This document shows, piece after piece, positions 9,830 to 18,420 of a DNA stretch of 64,000 nt. The stretch's first letter is position 1. Every line of letters starts with the position of its first letter. The stretch is from contig VMSX01000030.1 in the NCBI GenBank assembly GCA_013791905.1, positions 228,741 through 292,740 on the forward strand, read 5' to 3'. Position numbers and translations under genes: made by a program. The notes beneath the pieces were generated by a model. That model saw only the letters and a program-made list of their open reading frames with translations, had not been told where the DNA came from and made no database searches. Source of the DNA: Rhodocyclaceae bacterium. GTDB taxonomy: Bacteria; Pseudomonadota; Gammaproteobacteria; Burkholderiales; Rhodocyclaceae.

Positions 9830-10599
9830 CGGGTTTCCAGCCTGAAACGGAAACGCTGCCGTGTGCCGGCCTGGCCGCTGGGCAGCCAGGTCTGCTCGTC
9901 GAAGCTCGCCGTTTTTTGGGCGTCCAGCTTGATGATGGTGGAACAACGTGTGCCGTAGTCGGGGCTGTGGATGAAGGCGGCGGAAAGCAGCCGTTCCCAT
10001 TCCAGGCTGACGCCGGTGGTCGGCAGGGACTGGTCGGGATGGACCGTATCATCCCGCAACAGTCCGGCCAGAGGCTTTTCGTCGGGCAGGGCGGTCAGCG
10101 CGGCGGCCAGCGCCGTCTTGCCAGCGCCGACTTTTGGCCACGGCGTGTCGAGCAGATGGTTTGACAGGCCATAGACGCCCGGCGTGAGTAAATGCCGCTG
10201 GTTCGAGACGTTGCTGAAGGCGACCAACTGGCGATTCTCTCCGGCGACAGTGCCGAGCAGCAGGTTGAAGCCGTTGTAGTCGGTGGGGTTCAGCGTATCG
10301 AGGTAGGCGTCGCTGCTCAAGTTTCCAGTCAGAAAGTCGGCGACTAGTTTGCCCCGCGACGGCGCCTGCGGTTTGTGGCTGCCCGGATCGCGGAAATTGG
10401 TCAGCGCTGCGAAGCGGCCGCTGCGCGTCATGCCGAGCCAGGTGCCGCCGGCTTCCAGATCGCGGCCGGCAAGCACCTGCGGCTGGTCGGTCCAAAAGTC
10501 GGCGCTGGCGCTACGGCGCGCAAAGAACTCGTCGCGGTTGGCCGCCAGCACAAAGGGGAATTCGGGATGTGCCTGCCACGCCACCAGTATCAGGCACAC
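9826..10599 (-). CDS. NRDE-family protein (TANGO2-like)
   Basis: A 257-residue protein of the NRDE/DUF833 family. The name motif is seen in AANRDEFFARR near residue 20, followed by LAGRDLEAGGTWLGMT, NFRDP, GVYGLSNHLLDTPWPK and the C-terminal YGTRCSTIIKLD. I chose the GTG at 10599, which gives the typical start (Met)-Cys-Leu-Ile-Leu with the conserved second-position cysteine and sits 11 bases after ygfZ. The molecular function of bacterial members is not settled; eukaryotic TANGO2 is linked to haem or lipid handling. It contains two copies of the dispersed motif in opposite orientation, both in frame. Confidence 0.88.
   Translation of the reverse strand: MCLILVAWQAHPEFPFVLAANRDEFFARRSASADFWTDQPQVLAGRDLEAGGTWLGMTRSGRFAALTNFRDPGSHKPQAPSRGKLVADFLTGNLSSDAYLDTLNPTDYNGFNLLLGTVAGENRQLVAFSNVSNQRHLLTPGVYGLSNHLLDTPWPKVGAGKTALAAALTALPDEKPLAGLLRDDTVHPDQSLPTTGVSLEWERLLSAAFIHSPDYGTRCSTIIKLDAQKTASFDEQTWLPSGQAGTRQRFRFRLETR
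10111..10135 (-). repeat. Dispersed 25-base motif, copy 2 (inside the NRDE gene)
   Basis: On the minus strand it reads AAAAGTCGGCGCTGG, CAAG, ACGGCG, a full match. In the host gene it encodes KVGAGKTA within the conserved stretch DTPWPKV, without adding residues. Confidence 0.9.
10494..10518 (+). repeat. Dispersed 25-base motif, copy 3 (inside the NRDE gene)
   Basis: On the plus strand it reads AAAAGTCGGCGCTGG, CGCT, ACGGCG, a full match. The host gene is on the other strand and reads it as RRSASADF right after the NRDEFFA block. Confidence 0.9.
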
Positions 10600-10610
10600 C
10601 CCGCTTGGCC

Positions 10611-11636
10611 CTAATCGACTTTGTAAGGCAGGTCGAGAATCTTCATGCGCGGGCCATCCGGCTTGCCGACATGCACCTCGCCTCCCTCCGCGCCGGAAGA
10701 CTGCACCACGATCAGGTATTCGTAGCCGCCGGCGGGGGCAGGTGCCGCCAACACCACCGCACCGCAATGCTGGTCGCCGGTTTCGGAGGTATAGACATCG
10801 GTGCCGGGCGGGAAGGGCAATTCGAGGCTGGCGCGATACATGCGACGCTTGACCTTGCCGAGGTAATGGGTGCGGGCGACGACTTCCTGCCCCGGATAGC
10901 AGCCCTTCTTGAAGCTGACGCCGCCAACGGCCTCAACTTCATAATTGACCATCTGCGGCACGAAGGCTTCCTGCGTGGCGGCGACGATGCGCGGCTGGCC
11001 GGCGGCGATTTCGCCCAGCCGCCAGGCCGTCAATCCGGCGGGCCGGGCCTGCGCGGCGACTTTTTTCCAGATGTCGGTGGCGTTTGCCGCCTTGACCGCC
11101 AGGACAAAGCGGCGCTCGTCAAGGCGCACCACCGTGCCGCCGTCGAAGGCCATAGTCTGCATGGCACTGCCGGCCTGGCTGCCGAGGCTGGCGACAATGG
11201 CTGCGGCCTGCGGGCCGGCGATGCCGATCAGGACCCGTTCATCGTTCAGGTCGGCAAGCTTGACCTTGCTGCGCAGTATGTACATCGAGAGTTTCTTCAG
11301 GATGCCCGGGAGGATGTCGGTCGACAGTTGCAGCAGGTAATCGTCCGCTTCGCGCCAGACGAGGAAACTGGCGATCATCCGGCCCTTGGCGGTGCACAAG
11401 CCGGCGAGGCGCGCGCCATCGGCGGGAATGTGGGTGATGTCGTTGGTCAGCTGGTTGTGCAGGAAGCTGACGGCATCCGCGCCGCTGACGCCGATCAAGC
11501 CCTGGTCGGTAAGCGGCACGACCACGGTGGCTTGGTCTGCGGCCTGCAATTCTGCCTGCAGGTCGCCGAAATGCTCGCAATTGTCCTGGGCGCCCTGTTG
11601 GGCAAGAAAATCGTGCCAGTTCTGGTTCATGGCCAT
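10611..11636 (-). CDS. ygfZ: Folate-binding YgfZ-like iron-sulfur repair protein
   Basis: A 341-residue member of the GcvT-like YgfZ/IBA57 family, which uses tetrahydrofolate to support maturation or repair of certain Fe-S enzymes. The signature KGCYPGQEVVARTHYLG is present with its conserved cysteine (about residue 230). The N-terminal folate-fold block is ISGADAVSFLHNQLTNDI-like (VSGADAVSFLHNQLTNDITH). The start is taken at 11636, where AGGA lies about five bases before ATG; the ORF could extend to 11702 but that part looks non-coding. It is divergent from mltG with about 77 bases between them and heads the ygfZ-NRDE-small protein-capA run. Confidence 0.92.
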   Translation of the reverse strand: MAMNQNWHDFLAQQGAQDNCEHFGDLQAELQAADQATVVVPLTDQGLIGVSGADAVSFLHNQLTNDITHIPADGARLAGLCTAKGRMIASFLVWREADDYLLQLSTDILPGILKKLSMYILRSKVKLADLNDERVLIGIAGPQAAAIVASLGSQAGSAMQTMAFDGGTVVRLDERRFVLAVKAANATDIWKKVAAQARPAGLTAWRLGEIAAGQPRIVAATQEAFVPQMVNYEVEAVGGVSFKKGCYPGQEVVARTHYLGKVKRRMYRASLELPFPPGTDVYTSETGDQHCGAVVLAAPAPAGGYEYLIVVQSSGAEGGEVHVGKPDGPRMKILDLPYKVD

Positions 11637-11713
11637 GGTTCCTATTGTCCTTGTTGTTCTGCGTTGCGGTGAATTCGAAATAACAGCAACAGCGGCTATC
11701 ATAGCCGCCTTCC

Positions 11714-12748
11714 ATGAAACGTCATCTCAAACGATTATTGCTGCTGCTCGGGGCCGGCTTCCTGCTTGCGGGAGGCTTTGCCGCCTGGATGGCATGGTTT
11801 GCATTTGCGGCCGTGCCGCTCAAACTCAATCCCCAGGGCGTCGTCGATTTCGATATTCGCCCCAGACTCGGCCTCAAGGGTGCGGCACAGGCGATGGCCG
11901 CTGCCGGCATTGGCATCCCCCCTTGGCAATTTGCCCTGCTGGGTCGGTTGGCGGGCAAGGATCGCAACATCCAGGCGGGCAGTTACGAAGTTGGTGCCAA
12001 TGGTGAACAGATAACGGCGTGGCAACTGCTGCAAAAGCTGACCTACGGCGACGTGACGCAGACCAAGATGGTCATCGTCGAAGGCAAGACTTTCCGCGAC
12101 CTGCGTGCGCAACTCGATGCGCATCCCGACCTGCGCCACGACACTGCCGGGCTGACCGACACCGAAATCCTGGCCCTGATCGGTGCGAACGAGTCCCACC
12201 CGGAAGGCTTGTTCTTTCCCGACACCTACCTGTTCGCCCGTCAGTCGAAGGATCTGCTGATCCTGCAGCGGGCTTACCATGGCATGCAGCGGCGCCTCGC
12301 GGATGCGTGGGAAAATCGTGATCCTTCAGTACCTTACAAGTCCCCACGGGAAGCCCTGATCATGGCCTCGATTGTCGAAAAGGAAACCGGCGCGCCCGCA
12401 GATCGGGGCAAGGTGGCCTCGGTGTTCGTCAATCGCCTGCGCATCGGCATGCTGCTGCAGACTGACCCGACGGTGATCTACGGGCTAGGTACGAGTTTCG
12501 ACGGCAACCTGAGGAAACGCGATCTGCTGGCCGACACCCCCTACAACACCTATACCCGTGGCGGCTTGCCACCCACGCCGATTGCCCTGCCGGGCATGGC
12601 CTCGATTCAAGCTGCGCTGAATCCGCCGACCACCGATTTGTACTACTTTGTGGCCAAGGGCAAGGGGAGCGAAGGGGCCAGCGTTTTCTCGCGCAACCTT
12701 GAGGAGCATAATCGGGCCGTTAACAAATACCAGAGGGGCGGCAAGTGA
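11714..12748 (+). CDS. mltG: Endolytic peptidoglycan transglycosylase MltG
   Basis: A YceG-like lytic transglycosylase that cleaves nascent glycan strands at the inner membrane. The 344-residue protein has one N-terminal membrane segment (about residues 8-30: [20 protein letters not shown]), a LysM-like region near residues 60-110, and the catalytic core with [19 protein letters not shown] (catalytic glutamate), [24 protein letters not shown] and [17 protein letters not shown]. The gene order mltG-tmk-holB is conserved widely. Its stop overlaps the tmk start by four bases (GTGA). Confidence 0.96.
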   Translation: MKRHLKRLLLLLGAGFLLAGGFAAWMAWFAFAAVPLKLNPQGVVDFDIRPRLGLKGAAQAMAAAGIGIPPWQFALLGRLAGKDRNIQAGSYEVGANGEQITAWQLLQKLTYGDVTQTKMVIVEGKTFRDLRAQLDAHPDLRHDTAGLTDTEILALIGANESHPEGLFFPDTYLFARQSKDLLILQRAYHGMQRRLADAWENRDPSVPYKSPREALIMASIVEKETGAPADRGKVASVFVNRLRIGMLLQTDPTVIYGLGTSFDGNLRKRDLLADTPYNTYTRGGLPPTPIALPGMASIQAALNPPTTDLYYFVAKGKGSEGASVFSRNLEEHNRAVNKYQRGGK

Positions 12749-13356
12749 GCAAAGGCAGGTTCATCACCCTCGAAGGCGTCGATGGCGCAGGCAAAAGCAC
12801 CCATCTGAGCTGGCTGATCGACCATCTGCGCGCCCGTGGGCATGTCGTGGTGCAAACCCGCGAACCCGGCGGCACGCCGCTGGGGGAAAAACTGCGCGCC
12901 TTGCTGCTGAACGAACCGATGCATCTCGAAACCGAGGCGCTGCTGATGTTCGCAGCCCGTCGTGAGCACCTCGAACGGGTGATCAAACCGGCCATCGAAC
13001 GCGGCGAATGGGTGGTCTGCGATCGGTTTACCGATGCAAGCTTTGCTTATCAGGGCGGCGGGCGCGGCTTGTCGGTCGAGAAACTTGGCCAATTGGAAAC
13101 CTGGGTGCAGGGCGACCTGCAGCCGGATTTGACGCTGCTGTTCGACCTGCCGATTGATATTGCGGCCCAACGCATGGCCGGCGCGGAACGGCAACTGGAT
13201 CGTTTCGAGCAGGAAAAAACCGAGTTCCACGAGCGCGTGCGCGCCGCCTATCTGGCCCGGGCTGCTGAAACCCCCGGAAGAATACGCATCATCGACGCCC
13301 GGCAGACCCTTGAGCATATACAGAAACAACTTGAACAAATACTTGCAAGTGGCTGA
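12745..13356 (+). CDS. tmk: Thymidylate kinase
   Basis: Phosphorylates dTMP to dTDP. The 203-residue protein has P-loop [14 protein letters not shown] (residues 10-23), the dTMP-binding [10 protein letters not shown] block (about residue 40) and [16 protein letters not shown] (about residue 93), with the lid arginine pair in [11 protein letters not shown]. The GTG start at 12745 overlaps mltG and is preceded by GAGGGG. The 3' end overlaps the most likely start of holB by eight bases. Confidence 0.96.
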   Translation: MSKGRFITLEGVDGAGKSTHLSWLIDHLRARGHVVVQTREPGGTPLGEKLRALLLNEPMHLETEALLMFAARREHLERVIKPAIERGEWVVCDRFTDASFAYQGGGRGLSVEKLGQLETWVQGDLQPDLTLLFDLPIDIAAQRMAGAERQLDRFEQEKTEFHERVRAAYLARAAETPGRIRIIDARQTLEHIQKQLEQILASG

Positions 13357-14386
13357 TATTATATTAAATTCTGAAATATGGCGTGACTTGACGGGGGCCG
13401 AAACGCGCCTGCCGCATGCCTTGTTGTTTGCCGGTGCGGCCGGGGTCGGCAAACGCGAACTCGCCGACGCGCTGGCTGCGCGACTGCTCTGTGAGCAGCC
13501 GCGCCAGCCTCACGAACCGGCTTGCGGAGTTTGCCCCTCCTGCCTGATGTGGGCGAGCAGCCAGCACCCCGATTACCGTTTGCTGCAACCCGATGCCGCC
13601 CTTGAGGATGATGAGGCAGGCGATGCGGCGACTGCGGGAGATTCAACGGACAAGAAGAAGGCCAGCAAGCAGATTCGCATCCAGCAGGTACGCGAGGTCG
13701 AAGAGTTCTTTCATATCAGCGGCCACCGTGGCGGTGCGCGCGTTTGCGTCATCGATCCGGCCGAGGCAATGAACCCGATCACGGCGAATTCACTTCTTAA
13801 AATACTTGAAGAACCATCTGTATCATTCTATTTTATAATGATATCTCACAGATGGCGCAGACTGTTGCCGACGCTGTTGAGTCGTTCGCGCCGGGTCATG
13901 TTTGGCCGTCCGCCAGACGAGCAATCACAACGTTGGTTAGCAGAACGACAGCTTGCCGAGCACGCAAAATGGCTGCCATTCTTCGGTTATGCACCATTGG
14001 AGGTCGCCGATGCGGCGAGAACCGGTCGCCTCAAAGCGCTGGAATCGGTCGTTGCCGACCTGCTCAAACCGCAGGAGGCGCTGGCCCAGGCCAATCGTTG
14101 GGAAAATCTCGTGAAAGCCGATGGCGCATTGAGTATGGAAGAGCTGGTCAACACGGTACAAAAGTGGCTTTTCGACCTCGGGCAATGTGCCGTTGCCGCC
14201 ACACCGCGCTATTTCCCCCAACAAAACAAAACCTTGGATGCCATCGCCGCACGTCTGTCGCTGCCGGTGCTGATTCAGGCACAGCAACAGGTGTTCCAAT
14301 TGCGCGCCTGGTCGAACCATCCGCTCAATCCGCGACTGTTTCTTGAAGATCTTTGCGTCCGGGCTTTCCGCCCGCTAGGGTTATGA
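13349..14386 (+). CDS. holB: DNA polymerase III delta-prime subunit
   Basis: Clamp-loader subunit, about 345 residues. Seen: the P-loop-like [15 protein letters not shown] (residues 25-40), a zinc cluster made by C-x9-C-x2-C-x2-C spacing in ACGVCPSC, the sensor block [17 protein letters not shown], and the arginine-finger-like SRSR. In family proteins that last motif is usually SRCR. The start is uncertain: GTG at 13349 is given; in-frame TTG codons just upstream inside tmk are alternatives. Two stretches, 13355-13380 and 13790-13850, are strikingly AT-rich with rare codons while the protein sequence stays family-like. A lysine-rich linker (DKKKASKQ) follows an acidic one near residue 90. Confidence 0.9.
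   Translation: MADIILNSEIWRDLTGAETRLPHALLFAGAAGVGKRELADALAARLLCEQPRQPHEPACGVCPSCLMWASSQHPDYRLLQPDAALEDDEAGDAATAGDSTDKKKASKQIRIQQVREVEEFFHISGHRGGARVCVIDPAEAMNPITANSLLKILEEPSVSFYFIMISHRWRRLLPTLLSRSRRVMFGRPPDEQSQRWLAERQLAEHAKWLPFFGYAPLEVADAARTGRLKALESVVADLLKPQEALAQANRWENLVKADGALSMEELVNTVQKWLFDLGQCAVAATPRYFPQQNKTLDAIAARLSLPVLIQAQQQVFQLRAWSNHPLNPRLFLEDLCVRAFRPLGL
13814..13855. repeat. Long imperfect inverted repeat inside holB
   Basis: CCATCTGT plus ATCATT (13814-13827) can pair with AATGAT (13837-13842) and, after a five-base bulge, ACAGATGG (13848-13855). It lies in an AT-rich patch of the coding region and could fold in the mRNA or expose a protein site in the DNA. No heptamer of the -1 frameshift type precedes it in frame. 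Confidence 0.5.
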
Positions 14387-14409
14387 ACCAAAATTGTTCA
14401 TTAGGGCCT

Positions 14410-14491
14410 CGTCATTCCCGCGTAGGCGGGAATCCATGGTCTGGTAACTGTTGCGACACGCTTATGGATTCCCGCCTACGCGGGAATGACG
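14410..14491. repeat. Inverted-repeat pair between holB and tatD
   Basis: Two inverted copies of a palindromic unit whose core is CATTCCCGCG then TAGGCGGGAATCC: 14410-14436 and 14464-14490, with a 27-base spacer. This is a well-known type of dispersed palindromic element in beta- and gammaproteobacteria. Placed directly after holB, the pair could also act as a transcription stop; no long T-run follows. Confidence 0.85.
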
Positions 14492-14519
14492 GTGTTTTTG
14501 GGTTAATGGATAATCCGGG

Positions 14520-15311
14520 ATGAATTTACTGGTTGACTCGCATTGCCATCTCGATTTCCCCGAACTTGCGGGAAATATCCCCGGTTTGCTGAAAACCATG
14601 CAGGAAAACCGTGTCGGCTGGGCCTTGTGTGCCGGCGTGACGCTGGAGCGTTTTCCGGACATGCTCGCCATCGTCAAATCGCAGCCCAATCTGTTTGCCG
14701 CCGTCGGCGTACATCCCGACACCGAAACCGATAACGAAGAGCCGGTGCGCGAGGCCGATGTCGATACCCTGGTGGCGCTGGCAGCCGACCCTAAAGTGGT
14801 CGCTATCGGCGAAACCGGGCTCGATTATTACCGGCTGACCGGTGATCTGGAATGGCAGCGCGAGCGATTTCGCACCCATATCAAAGCTGCCAAAATCTGC
14901 GGCAAGCCATTGATCATTCACACGCGGGCGGCATCGGCCGACACCTTGCGGGTGCTGAAGGAAGAGGGCGGCGATAGCGTTGGCGGTGTCTTCCACTGCT
15001 TTACCGAAGACCTGGACACCGCCCGCCAGGCGCTTGATCTCGGTTTCCATATCTCGTTTTCCGGCATTGTGACCTTCAAGAACGCGCTCCAGATCAAGAC
15101 GGTGGCGCAAAGCGTGCCGCTGGACCGCTTGCTGGTGGAAACCGACTCCCCCTATCTGGCTCCGGTGCCCTATCGCGGCAAACTCAATCAGCCAGGCTAT
15201 GTGCTGCATGTTGCGGAAGAGATTGCCCGCCTGCGCGAACTTCCGCTGGAAACCATCATCGAAACAACTACCCACAACTTCTTCCGGCTCTTCAGTCAGG
15301 CCAAGCAATGA
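14520..15311 (+). CDS. TatD-family metal-dependent hydrolase
   Basis: A 263-residue TatD/YcfH DNase-type amidohydrolase. Metal ligands are visible in the N-terminal DSHCHLDF (residues 6-13), the conserved glutamate in AIGETGLDYYR (about residue 98), the histidines in LIIHTRAA and VFHCFTED, and the aspartate in VETDSPYLAP near residue 210. The gene follows holB at the place typical for tatD in betaproteobacteria; a pilZ gene often found between them is absent here. The ATG at 14520 gives the expected N-terminus. Its TGA overlaps the ankyrin gene by four bases. Confidence 0.93.
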   Translation: MNLLVDSHCHLDFPELAGNIPGLLKTMQENRVGWALCAGVTLERFPDMLAIVKSQPNLFAAVGVHPDTETDNEEPVREADVDTLVALAADPKVVAIGETGLDYYRLTGDLEWQRERFRTHIKAAKICGKPLIIHTRAASADTLRVLKEEGGDSVGGVFHCFTEDLDTARQALDLGFHISFSGIVTFKNALQIKTVAQSVPLDRLLVETDSPYLAPVPYRGKLNQPGYVLHVAEEIARLRELPLETIIETTTHNFFRLFSQAKQ

Positions 15312-15943
15312 AAAAAATCATCACCATAGCCTTTGTCAGCGCCATGCTGACCAGTATGCAACCCGCTGTTTCCGGTGTTTATGAAGACATTCTGCACGCT
15401 GCCAACCAGAATGACACCCCTACGGTCGTCGGTTTGCTGCGGCGCGGCATGGATGTGAACACCGCGGATACCCAGGGTATGAGCCTGTTGATGATCGCCG
15501 CACAGGGCAACAACCCCGAATTGGTGAAATTCCTCCTCGACAACCGGGCCAACGCCCAGCGCCGCAACCGCCACGGCGACACCGCCCTGATGATTGCCGC
15601 ACTGCGTGGGCATACCGAAATCGTGCGCTTGATGCTTGATCGCAAGGTCGACCCCAGCCACCCGGGCTGGAATGCCCTGCATTACGCAGCTTTCGAAAAT
15701 CGCAGCGCAATCATCAGCTTATTGCTGGCGGCCGGTGCCGACATCAACGCGCTGGCGCCGAATGGTCAGACAGCGCTGATGTTCGCCGCCAAGAACGGTC
15801 ATCTCGAAACCGTGCGGGCGCTGGTCGGCTCTGGTGCCGACCTTGCTCATGCGGACCCAGTTGAAGGGACAGCGCTTAGCATGGCGAAAAAGGCGGGACA
15901 TACCGATATCGCCGAATTTCTGGTGCGGGCCGGGGCGAAGTAA
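15308..15943 (+). CDS. Exported ankyrin-repeat protein
   Basis: A 211-residue protein with a signal peptide (MKKIITIAFVSAMLTSMQPAVSG), then about five ankyrin repeats from residue 25 to the end. The helices and turns are recognisable as DTQGMSLLMIAAQGNN, NRHGDTALMIAALRGH, GWNALHYAAFENR, NGQTALMFAAKNGH and EGTALSMAKKAGH. Ankyrin proteins bind other proteins; in the periplasm a structural or binding role is likely, but the partner is unknown. It overlaps tatD by four bases (ATGA), a pairing seen in other betaproteobacteria. Confidence 0.9.
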   Translation: MKKIITIAFVSAMLTSMQPAVSGVYEDILHAANQNDTPTVVGLLRRGMDVNTADTQGMSLLMIAAQGNNPELVKFLLDNRANAQRRNRHGDTALMIAALRGHTEIVRLMLDRKVDPSHPGWNALHYAAFENRSAIISLLLAAGADINALAPNGQTALMFAAKNGHLETVRALVGSGADLAHADPVEGTALSMAKKAGHTDIAEFLVRAGAK

Positions 15944-15965
15944 GTAAATTCAAGGAGTTAAAGGC

Positions 15966-16928
15966 GTGCTCGATACATGGGAACTGCTGGTCAATACCGA
16001 CTTCCCACCCTTGCGGCGTGAGCGGCTAGAGATCCTGCAAGCCAATCTCGGCTATCGCTGCAACCAGTCGTGCCTGCATTGCCATGTTGCCGCCAGTCCC
16101 AAGCGCACCGAAGAGATGGACGGGGAAACCGTCGATTTGTTGCTGCGCTTCGCCCTCCGGCAAAATGTCGCGACACTCGATCTGACCGGGGGCGCTCCTG
16201 AACTCAACCCGCATTTCCGCCGCCTGGTGCAAGCGGCACGGGCTCAGGGCCTGCGCGTCATGGATCGCTGCAATCTCACCATCCTCAATGAACCCGGGCA
16301 GGAAGACCTCGCTGCTTTTCTCGCCACGCACGCTGTCGAGATCGTCGCCTCGTTGCCTTGTTATCTGGAGGAAAACGTCAATAGTCAGCGTGGGGCCGGC
16401 GTGTTCGAGTCCAGTTTGAGGGGTTTGCGCAAGCTCAATGCCCTGGGTTACGGTCTGCCGGATAGCGGCAGGACCCTGAATCTGGTCTATAACCCGCAAG
16501 GTCCGAGCCTGCCGCCCAATCAACAGCAGCTGCAGGAGGCCTACAAGGATCAGCTGGCAACGCGTTACGGCATTGTTTTCAATCAACTCTTTGCGCTGGC
16601 GAACATGCCAATCAAGCGTTTCGGCAGTCAATTGGTGTCGCGCAACGAGTTTCATGACTACATGCACCTGCTCAAAGGGGCGCATCGCGACGACAATCTG
16701 CCTGGGGTGATGTGCAAAACCCTGATCTCGGTGGACTGGCAGGGTCATGTGCATGACTGCGACTTCAACCAGATGTTGAAGCTGTCGCTGGGCAGCGGTG
16801 CCGAGCCAGTCCATCTGTCGAGCCTGCTCGATCATGAATTTTCCGGCCGCGCGATTCAGGTGGCCGATCATTGTTATGGCTGCACGGCCGGGCAAGGCAG
16901 TGGTTGCGGCGGTGCTTTCGACGCCTGA
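15966..16928 (+). CDS. arsS: Radical SAM protein, arsenosugar biosynthesis ArsS type
   Basis: A 320-residue radical SAM enzyme. The cluster motif C-x3-C-x2-C appears as CNQSCLHC (about residues 33-40), followed by DLTGGAPELNPHFRRLV, the SAM-binding GGxP-type block. The C-terminal half has extra cysteines (VMCKTLISVDWQGHVHDCDF and HCYGCTAGQGSGCGGAF) typical of the DUF3641 extension of ArsS. In known systems ArsS forms a 5'-deoxyadenosyl-dimethylarsenic bond. Starts at GTG 15966 after GGAG. No methyltransferase ArsM is visible nearby, but the two rSAM-associated transferases occur 5 kb downstream. Confidence 0.9.
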   Translation: MLDTWELLVNTDFPPLRRERLEILQANLGYRCNQSCLHCHVAASPKRTEEMDGETVDLLLRFALRQNVATLDLTGGAPELNPHFRRLVQAARAQGLRVMDRCNLTILNEPGQEDLAAFLATHAVEIVASLPCYLEENVNSQRGAGVFESSLRGLRKLNALGYGLPDSGRTLNLVYNPQGPSLPPNQQQLQEAYKDQLATRYGIVFNQLFALANMPIKRFGSQLVSRNEFHDYMHLLKGAHRDDNLPGVMCKTLISVDWQGHVHDCDFNQMLKLSLGSGAEPVHLSSLLDHEFSGRAIQVADHCYGCTAGQGSGCGGAFDA

Positions 16929-16991
16929 CTCTTGAATCACCACAACAAGCGTCCATTGAAGTGATCGGGGCGCAAGCAGGGGGAACCGGCC

Positions 16992-17861
16992 ATGAGCCTT
17001 GAACAATTCATGCTGGCCAACGAGTTAGCCATCCGGATCGGCTTCTTTCTCGGTGTCCTGACCCTGGTCGGCCTCTGGGAGCTGGTGGCACCGCGGCGCG
17101 TACTGACGGTGTCAAAGGCCTGGCGCTGGACCAGTAACCTTGGGTTGGTGGTCATCAACAGCGTCGTGCTGCGGCTGCTCTTCCCGTTGGCGGCGGTCGG
17201 GGTGGCGGCTTTCTGTGTGGAAAACGGCTGGGGGCTGCTCAACCATTTTCGGGTGCCGTATGCCATCGCCGTGCCCCTGGCGGTGATTGCCCTGGACTTC
17301 GTCATCTGGCTGCAGCACGTCATGGTGCATGCGGTACCGGCTTTGTGGCGATTGCATCGGGTACACCACGCCGACCCGGATTTCGACCTGACGACGGGGG
17401 TGCGTTTCCATCCCATCGAGATCGTGCTGTCGATGCTGATCAAGTTCGCCACCATCGTCGTGCTTGGTCCGCCGGTGGTCGCCGTGGTGATCTTCGAAGT
17501 GCTGTTGAATGCCTCGGCGATGTTTAACCACGGCAACCTGCACCTGCCGGCGGCGGTGGACCGGGCTTTGCGCTGGTGCATCGTCACGCCAGACATGCAT
17601 CGGGTGCATCACTCGGTCGAGGACGACGAAACCAATTCCAATTTCGGCTTCAGCCTGTCCTGGTGGGATCGTTTGTTCGGCACCTATCGGGATCAGCCCC
17701 GCGCCGGCCATGTGGGCATGACCATCGGCATCCACGGGCACAGCGATCCGCACGAGGTGACGCGCCTGCCCGGCATGCTGCTGCTGCCGTTCCGGGGCGG
17801 GGACGAAGGCTACGCCATCAACCGGCGCGAATGGTCGAAAGAGGCGCAGCGCAAGCCGTGA
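16992..17861 (+). CDS. Sterol desaturase/fatty acid hydroxylase family membrane protein
   Basis: A 289-residue integral membrane di-iron oxygenase-like protein. Membrane segments lie at about residues 10-30, 50-80 and 95-115 and near 155-175. Histidine clusters for the di-iron site are visible: HVMVH, HRVHH, then HGNLH, and HRVHHS near residue 205, the arrangement of this family. The bacterial members' substrates (lipid, hopanoid or small lipophiles) are mostly unknown. ATG start at 16992. It follows arsS by 63 bases on the same strand and is followed four bases after the stop by a dispersed-motif copy. Confidence 0.9.
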   Translation: MSLEQFMLANELAIRIGFFLGVLTLVGLWELVAPRRVLTVSKAWRWTSNLGLVVINSVVLRLLFPLAAVGVAAFCVENGWGLLNHFRVPYAIAVPLAVIALDFVIWLQHVMVHAVPALWRLHRVHHADPDFDLTTGVRFHPIEIVLSMLIKFATIVVLGPPVVAVVIFEVLLNASAMFNHGNLHLPAAVDRALRWCIVTPDMHRVHHSVEDDETNSNFGFSLSWWDRLFGTYRDQPRAGHVGMTIGIHGHSDPHEVTRLPGMLLLPFRGGDEGYAINRREWSKEAQRKP

Positions 17862-17870
17862 AGGGCGATA

Positions 17871-17895
17871 CGCCGTCCTACCAACGCCGACTTTT
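17871..17895 (-). repeat. Dispersed 25-base motif, copy 4 (intergenic)
   Basis: Minus strand: AAAAGTCGGCGTTGG, TAGG, ACGGCG; one mismatch to consensus. It sits ten bases after the stop of the desaturase-like gene, between two convergent genes, and is one of only two intergenic copies. Confidence 0.88.
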
Positions 17896-17900
17896 GTATT

Positions 17901-18269
17901 CTAGAAATTGTAGCTGCCGCGCCATGCGCCTTTGACATGATCGATGCTCACCCGCTTGGGGGCGACGCGCTGGAGATTGGCGCTATCGATTTCGATTTCC
18001 GGCTGGCGACCGAGCTGGTCGGCAACCGCGAAGGTGCAGGCGGTAGAAGTTACTGGGCGGAAGTAGATGAATAGCTTGTCCGTTGCCGCCGCGCTGGGCC
18101 GGCCGCGGGCGTCTTCGCGGAAATGCACGAACTTCTTTACCAGGCAGGAAAAATACAGCTCCAGCTCGACGAAGAGCGGTGCCTCGCGTTGCTCGAGGGC
18201 GCGCGCGGCGGCTGACGTCCATTCGACCAGGACGTTTTTCCCATTGATCAATACGTTTGTGCTGTTCAT
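17901..18269 (-). CDS. Hypothetical protein, 122 residues
   Basis: A 122-residue soluble protein with no signal peptide or membrane segment, and two widely spaced cysteines. I do not recognise the family. The reading frame is well supported by codon usage in line with its neighbours and by a full-length ATG-to-stop frame. It is convergent with the desaturase-like gene and divergent from the TVP38 fusion; about 150 bases separate it from the latter. Ends SIDHVKGAWRGSYNF. Confidence 0.6.
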   Translation of the reverse strand: MNSTNVLINGKNVLVEWTSAAARALEQREAPLFVELELYFSCLVKKFVHFREDARGRPSAAATDKLFIYFRPVTSTACTFAVADQLGRQPEIEIDSANLQRVAPKRVSIDHVKGAWRGSYNF

Positions 18270-18420
18270 GGCCCAGTCTCTCCGCTTATCAAGACTTAGT
18301 CGAAATTAACGCTAATTGCTTACAAAATACCTGAAAATGAAAGTTTCTTCGCTGCAGAACGTCTAATCGGCAATATCAGGCGCCGACATCAAGCCGGCTC
18401 CCGTTCACGAGGAACAAAGT

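Noticed and set aside
13795-13860. Programmed frameshift in holB
   Set aside because: The A-rich stretch before the hairpin is not a slippery heptamer in the reading frame, and the zero frame encodes a full-length protein.
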